Positions 1 to 7,013 of a stretch of 7,013 nucleotides of DNA are shown one piece after another. Position numbers and translations under genes: made by a program. Origin of the DNA: CBDTTW01 sp965363675 (lineage in GTDB: Bacteria > Bacteroidota > Rhodothermia > Rhodothermales > DASSAV01); assembly GCA_965363675.1 (NCBI GenBank), contig CBDTTW010000160.1:1-7013 (forward strand), written 5' to 3'. Numbering within the stretch: the stretch's first letter is position 1; the number at the start of each line of letters is the position of its first letter. The notes under the pieces were generated by a model, which was given only the letters and a program-made list of their open reading frames with translations, did no database searches and was not told the DNA's origin.

Positions 1-1058
1 GTCGTAGGCCATGCCCTCGCGCAGGCGGCCCCACACGCGGAAGTACGAGTGCGGATCGCGCCCGCCGGCGCGCGGGATCTGCGCCAGCCGTGCGGCGGCC
101 TCGGCGTAGCGCCCATAGGCCATGTCGCCGCGCGCGAGGTAGTACAGCGCCTGCTCGGCGGCGGCGGCGTTGTAGCCGCGCCGGCGCTCGCGGCAGGCGC
201 GCAGCACCTCGGCGTAGGCGGCGTTGGCGCGGTCCCAGTAGCCCCAGCGGGCATAGACGCGCGCCTCGAAGGTGTGAAAGAACGGGTTGCGGGGGTACTG
301 GGCGCGCAGCCACTGCGCCTGGCGCAGGCTCTCGCCGAAGTCGTTCTCGAACAGGTAGGCGATCTGGAGCAGGAAGTAGGCGGCCTCGGTGCGCAGGTAC
401 AGGCCGTGCGCGGCGGCCTGCCGGATGCGCGCCAGCCCTCCGGCGCGGTCGCCCTCGGGCAGGAACGCCGCGATGGCCCGCGTGAGCGGAAACTTCTCGG
501 GCAGCACGACGGCGTAGTAGTCGTACATGCCTTTGCCGAAGGCATAGTCCGGGTTGCCGGGGTCCCGGCGGGCCACGCGCAGCACATAGCCCATGGCCTG
601 CCGCCCGAAAACGGCCGCCCGGAACCACTCGCCCCGGTTGGAGTGCAGGCGCCCCTTGAACCCGAGCGCCGCGCCTTTGAAAAAGGCCGCGTCGAAATCG
701 TTGCGGTTGCGGAACAGGCGGCGGTCGGCGCGGGCGATCACCTGGTCCATGGCCGCGAAGAAGGCGGCGTCGTGGCCGGCGTCGCCGAGGTCGAGCAGGA
801 TGAGCTGCCACACGCCGAGCGCCTTGAGGAACGGGCCAATCGGATGCTCGGGATGCAGGCGGTCCACCTGGTCGAACAGGCGCGCGGCGCCCTCGAACTG
901 CACGTTGTAGAGCAGCGAGAGGCCGCGGTTCACCTGGAACCGGACGACGGGGTCTTCGAGCACCGAGGGCTGCGCCTGCTGCGCCCCCGCCGGGGCCGCG
1001 CCGAGGCAGGCGGCCAGGCAGAAGGCCGCCGCAAGGCGGCGCGCCGCCGGGCGGGCGC

Positions 1059-1062
<4 letters not shown>
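1..1062 (-). CDS. Exported TPR-repeat protein, C-terminus cut by window edge
   Basis: The frame runs 354 codons without a stop from the ATG at 1062-1060 to base 1, so the C-terminus is outside the window. The N-terminus looks like an export signal: basic start (MSARPAARR), hydrophobic stretch at about residues 10-23, and a signal-peptidase I-like site AGA|QQ after residue 27. A lipobox-like LAAC at 16-19 makes a lipoprotein possible too. One TPR-like helix pair is visible at about 41-74 (GLSLLYNVQFEGAARLF), and further helical repeats at about 225-335 (runs with ALYYLARGDMAYGRYAEAAA). The middle part with FPL at 191-193 and GDRAGGL at 204-210 faintly recalls the Iml2/TTC39 layout, but I would not name it so. 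Its start overlaps the metH stop as ATGA, so it is probably co-translated with metH. Likely a periplasmic or membrane-anchored scaffold; no enzymatic motif is seen and the partner is unknown. Confidence 0.85.
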
Positions 1063-4829
<3,767 letters not shown>

Positions 4830-5603
4830 TTAGCCGAGCAGAAACGGCAGCGCCTGCCGGGCGAACGCTTCCGGAGCCTCGGCGTGGACCCAGTGGCCCG
4901 CCCCGGGGACGGTCGCCAGGACGGCATGAGGAAAGAGCGCGCGCAGGAGCGCTTCGTCGCCGGGCTGCACGTAGGCCGAGCGCTCGCCCCGAAGCACGAG
5001 CGTCGGCCCGGCGTAGAGGCGCCCGCCTGCCAGGGCTTCGGCGATCCGGGGGTACTCCTGATCGAGCGCGTCGAGGTTGGGCTGCCAGTAGAACGCGCCG
5101 TCGGGGCGCGCGGCGAGGTTCTTGAGCAGAAACCGGCGCACCGCCGCGTCGGGAAGGGAGGGCGCCAGGGCGGCGTCCACGTCGGCGCGGCGGGTGTAGG
5201 CGGCAGGGTCCACGGCGCGCAACGCCCCGATCTCGGCGGTGTGCAGCGCCGGGTAGGCGCGCGGGGCAATGTCCACGACGAGCAGGCGCTCGGCGCGCGC
5301 GGGCGCGGCCAGGGCCGCCTCCATGGCCACCTTGCCGCCCATCGAGTGCCCGACGAGCGCGGCCTCGTCCAGACCGAGCGTGTCCATCAGGCGCAGCACG
5401 TCGGCGGCCATCTCCGGGTAGCCGACGCCCGGAGCGTGCGGCGATCGGCCGTGGTTGCGCAGATCCGGCACGACGACGCGCCGCCGCTCGGAGAGCCGCG
5501 CGGCGAACGAATGCCAGTTGCCGCCCGAGCCCAGCAGGCCGTGCAGGATGACGACCGGCGCGCCCGGGTGGGCGTCGCCGTAGGTGCGGTAGTGCAGATC
5601 CAT
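4830..5603 (-). CDS. YbfF-like alpha/beta-hydrolase (putative esterase)
   Basis: A 257-residue single-domain alpha/beta-hydrolase, probably cytoplasmic as no signal peptide is seen. Motifs: oxyanion-loop HGLLGSGGNW at 21-30; PDLRNHGRS at 46-54; nucleophile elbow GHSMGG with Ser87; VVDIAPRAY from 109; and GAGHWVHAE with His237. These match the YbfF/ABHD11 esterase group well. Where many relatives carry the acid after strand 7 this protein has RGERSAYV, so the acid may instead be Asp111, 24 residues after the serine, as I recall for E. coli YbfF. It is not MetX, which is larger with different motifs. The frame is open up to 5705, but I chose the ATG at 5603-5601 because homology begins there and the longer version would include the upstream gene's terminator. 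No Shine-Dalgarno or convincing promoter is visible in 5604-5680. First gene of the hydrolase-metH-TPR operon; natural substrate unknown. Confidence 0.92.
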   Translation of the reverse strand: MDLHYRTYGDAHPGAPVVILHGLLGSGGNWHSFAARLSERRRVVVPDLRNHGRSPHAPGVGYPEMAADVLRLMDTLGLDEAALVGHSMGGKVAMEAALAAPARAERLLVVDIAPRAYPALHTAEIGALRAVDPAAYTRRADVDAALAPSLPDAAVRRFLLKNLAARPDGAFYWQPNLDALDQEYPRIAEALAGGRLYAGPTLVLRGERSAYVQPGDEALLRALFPHAVLATVPGAGHWVHAEAPEAFARQALPFLLG

Positions 5604-5680
5604 TCCGAGGGTGGGGCAGCCGGGGGAAACGCGACGGGGTGCGTTAACCCGAGAAGGCGCCGCCGGGGTTCCGGGCGCGT

Positions 5681-5722
5681 AAAAAGAACGGCCCGGCCTG
5701 CACATGCGCGCGGGCCGGGCCG
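5681..5722 (-). terminator. Intrinsic terminator after the PUR-domain gene
   Basis: Read on the minus strand, CGGCCCGGCC (5722-5713) and GGCCGGGCCG (5698-5689) form a perfect 10-bp GC stem around a 14-base loop. It is followed at once by TTCTTTTT (5688-5681). It begins 18 bases after the PUR stop codon. The other strand has no T-tract after the stem, so it acts in one direction. It isolates the PUR gene from the hydrolase-metH operon, which therefore needs its own promoter or readthrough. Confidence 0.9.
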
Positions 5723-5740
5723 GAGCAGGAAGCCGCGCCG

Positions 5741-6178
5741 TTACGGACGGGCGGGCGCCTCGGCGAGGGTAGGGTCGGCCGCGCCTTCCGGGGGGCCGGG
5801 CGCCTGAAAGTCGGGCAGCGGCTCGAACGCATAGTCCGGCAGGTAGTCGTCGCGGATGCGCGCCACCGCCTCGTGCATGGCCGACAAGAACTTGCCGAAG
5901 TCCTCCTTATAGAGGAAAATCTTGTGCTTCTCGTAGCGCCCTTCGTCGACGCGCTTGCTCTCGGTGATGGTCAGGAAGAAGTCGTCGCCGGCGCGCGTGG
6001 TCTTCACGTCGAAAAAGTAGGTGCGTTTGCCTGCGGGCACCCGGCGCGAAAACACCTCGTCGTGGCGGCGCCGCTCGTCGCGGCCGTCCCCGTCGCCGAA
6101 GTCGTAGTCATCGGGGTTGATGCGGGCGAAGCTGCGCTCGCCTCGGTACGGGTCCTGACTGGCCTGTTCGTAACTCAT
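5741..6178 (-). CDS. PUR-family (DUF3276) nucleic-acid-binding protein
   Basis: A 145-residue protein with one PUR repeat at about residues 41-108. Visible are EVFSRRVPAGKRTYFFDVK, a second strand group DDFFLTITESKRV, the segment RYEKHKIFLYKEDFGKF, and the closing amphipathic helix FLSAMHEAVARI. PUR proteins bind single-stranded, purine-rich DNA or RNA. The bacterial relatives, such as BpuR of Borrelia, act as dimers and as transcriptional or translational regulators; the role here is not known. The PUR core is flanked by a highly charged N-terminal arm (Asp/Arg-rich, about 12-40) and a Pro/Ala/acidic tail after about 115, both probably disordered. The frame stays open to 6292, but MSYEQAS at 6178 is the sensible start: the residues above it look like untranslated leader and overlap the preceding gene's terminator tract. 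No Shine-Dalgarno is seen. It appears monocistronic, bounded by terminators on both sides. Confidence 0.92.
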   Translation of the reverse strand: MSYEQASQDPYRGERSFARINPDDYDFGDGDGRDERRRHDEVFSRRVPAGKRTYFFDVKTTRAGDDFFLTITESKRVDEGRYEKHKIFLYKEDFGKFLSAMHEAVARIRDDYLPDYAFEPLPDFQAPGPPEGAADPTLAEAPARP

Positions 6179-6234
6179 CGGTCCACAAGCGTAGGCTGCC
6201 CCGTGCGGGGAGGGGGTGGAGAAACCGGGGGCTG

Positions 6235-6274
6235 TATTCCAGCGGAGATGCGGCCGGAAAACATGCTTGGAATA
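6235..6274. repeat. Inverted repeat TATTCCA/TGGAATA upstream of the PUR gene
   Basis: TATTCCA (6235-6241) and its exact reverse complement TGGAATA (6268-6274) are separated by 26 bases. They lie 57-96 bases ahead of the PUR start codon, in the only stretch (6179-6290) that can hold its promoter. These AT-containing 7-mers stand out in GC-rich DNA and could be an operator or overlap promoter elements. A pair this short can also arise by chance. I could not assign -33/-7 or -35/-10 boxes with acceptable spacing. Confidence 0.25.
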
Positions 6275-6290
6275 TGCGGGGCGCGGCGTC

Positions 6291-6336
6291 AAAAAACAAC
6301 GGCGCCCCGCCCCGAAGCGGTTTCCGCAGGGGCAGG
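6291..6336 (-). terminator. Probable intrinsic terminator after the right-end TPR gene
   Basis: On the minus strand CCTGCCCC (6336-6329) pairs with GGGGCGGG (6313-6306), with one G-U pair. An inner GCGG/CCGC stem closes an AAA loop, and a small 1x3 internal loop separates the two stems. TTGTTTTTT follows at 6299-6291. Six bases lie between stem and T-tract, which is longer than ideal. Its placement, 29 bases after the TPR stop and ahead of the PUR gene, fits termination. Confidence 0.5.
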
Positions 6337-6365
6337 CTCTGCAAAGATTTGGCGGAATCGCAGGT

Positions 6366-7013
6366 TTAGCGCAGTTCGAGCGGGCGCAGAGCCGCCGGGG
6401 GCAGCTCCAGCGGCGGGCGCGGATGCAGCAGCGGGCGGCGCAGCAGTTGCCGGAGCTGCGCGTGCCAGGCGGCGTCGAGCGGGGCCAGCATCAGCAGCAG
6501 CTCGGCCGCCTGGTCGGGACGCCCGGCGGCCAGCCGGCAGCGCGCCAGGGCAAACCACGCGGGGGCGAACTCCGGGTCGTGCGCGAGCACGGAGAGCACA
6601 TGCGGCAGGGCGGCGCGGTAGTCGCGCTCGCTCATGAGGGCGACGGCGGTGCTGTAGGCGGCGGCGTGGCGGTACGGATGCGTCGGGGCCAGGCCCGTGA
6701 AGGCCGTGTAGGCGGCCTCGTAGCGCCCGCGCTGCACGTGGTGCAGGCCGAGCAGGTAGGCGGCCGGGAAGAAGCCGGGGTCGGCCTCGACGGAGGCGCG
6801 GTACGACGCCTCGGCGTCGGCGGGGGCGCTGAGGTAGTCCATCACGACGCCGCGCATGAACTGGAGGCGGGCGTCGAGCGAGTCGGCGGCGGCGCCTTCT
6901 TCGAGGCGGGCGAGCCACCGGCGCATCTCGGCGGCGCGCCCGTACCCCGACCGGAGGTAGGTCGTCAGGCGCAGGGCCAGGGCGCGGGGAGCGGCGGCCA
7001 CCTCCTGCGCCGC
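6366..7013 (-). CDS. TPR-repeat protein, N-terminus outside window
   Basis: The last 215 residues of an all-helical protein ending in TAA at 6368-6366. The frame continues open to the window edge: the four codons before the GTG at 7001-6999 read Ala-Ala-Gln-Glu, so that GTG is probably not the real start. Counted from the window edge, about four TPR units follow one another: roughly 48-80, 84-114 (AAYLLGLHHVQRGRYEAAY), 117-149 (ALMSERDYRAALPHVL) and 150-182 (WFALARCRLAAGRPDQAAEL). Each shows the usual small residue, Gly/Ala and Pro spacing. A Pro/Leu/Arg-rich tail ends the protein. TPR arrays mediate protein-protein contact; no catalytic motif is in the visible part, and a different domain could lie upstream. 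Separated from the PUR gene by a 187-base gap with a probable terminator. Confidence 0.85.
   Translation of the reverse strand, partial: AAQEVAAAPRALALRLTTYLRSGYGRAAEMRRWLARLEEGAAADSLDARLQFMRGVVMDYLSAPADAEASYRASVEADPGFFPAAYLLGLHHVQRGRYEAAYTAFTGLAPTHPYRHAAAYSTAVALMSERDYRAALPHVLSVLAHDPEFAPAWFALARCRLAAGRPDQAAELLLMLAPLDAAWHAQLRQLLRRPLLHPRPPLELPPAALRPLELR

Noticed and set aside
1025..1040. GCCGCC-GCAA-GGCGGC hairpin near the start of the left-end TPR gene
   Set aside because: A 6-bp GC stem of this kind is expected often in DNA this GC-rich, and it lies in Ala/Arg codons of the signal peptide; no T-tract follows on either strand.
4830..5603. Hydrolase as homoserine acetyltransferase (MetX) because it is next to metH
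   Set aside because: At 257 residues it is too short and has the YbfF/ABHD11 motifs rather than those of MetX.
6275..6305. TTGACG / TATTCC as a possible -35/-10 pair for the PUR gene
   Set aside because: Only about 12 bases separate them, too short for a normal promoter, and the T-run is better explained as the tail of the upstream terminator.
5873..6637. Plus-strand open frame spanning the PUR gene, intergenic gap and TPR gene
   Set aside because: It runs across three unrelated regions, ends in a low-complexity Ala/Arg/Gly-rich stretch, and opposes two well-supported genes.

Overview
The window is very GC-rich, and all five genes I can support lie on the minus strand, so transcription runs from high to low coordinates. 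The best taxonomic pointer is a PUR-family (DUF3276) nucleic-acid-binding protein, a family known mainly from Bacteroidota and relatives and from spirochaetes. Combined with the high GC, the lack of Shine-Dalgarno sequences before the visible starts, and AT-enriched codons after some of them, this suggests a Rhodothermota-type (Rhodothermus/Salinibacter-like) bacterium. That is inference; no marker gene such as rRNA is present.

Layout in order of transcription: (1) 7013-6366, the 3' part of a TPR-repeat protein whose start lies outside the window, followed by a plausible intrinsic terminator (6336-6291). (2) 6178-5741, a 145-residue PUR-domain protein, followed by a strong intrinsic terminator (5722-5681). 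(3) 5603-4830, a YbfF-like alpha/beta-hydrolase. (4) 4829-1059, full-length cobalamin-dependent methionine synthase, metH. (5) 1062 to beyond base 1, an exported TPR protein cut by the window edge.

Genes 3-5 form a tight operon. The hydrolase stop and the metH start abut (TAAATG), and the metH stop overlaps the next start (ATGA), so translational coupling is likely. MetH carries every residue I checked: the zinc cysteines, the cobalamin-ligating His, and the SAM-domain motif. It is the methionine and folate-recycling centre of the locus. The role of the hydrolase and the exported TPR protein beside it is not known. I see no cobalamin, SAM or SAH riboswitch ahead of the operon.

Long plus-strand open frames run across metH, the hydrolase and both TPR genes. 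At least those over metH and the left-end TPR gene lie in codon register with the real gene. They are explained by avoidance of TTA, CTA and TCA codons in GC-rich genes, and none is annotated. I found no mobile element, CRISPR array, tRNA, rRNA or phage gene. The region looks like ordinary chromosomal housekeeping DNA; I did not find a convincing new biological system.
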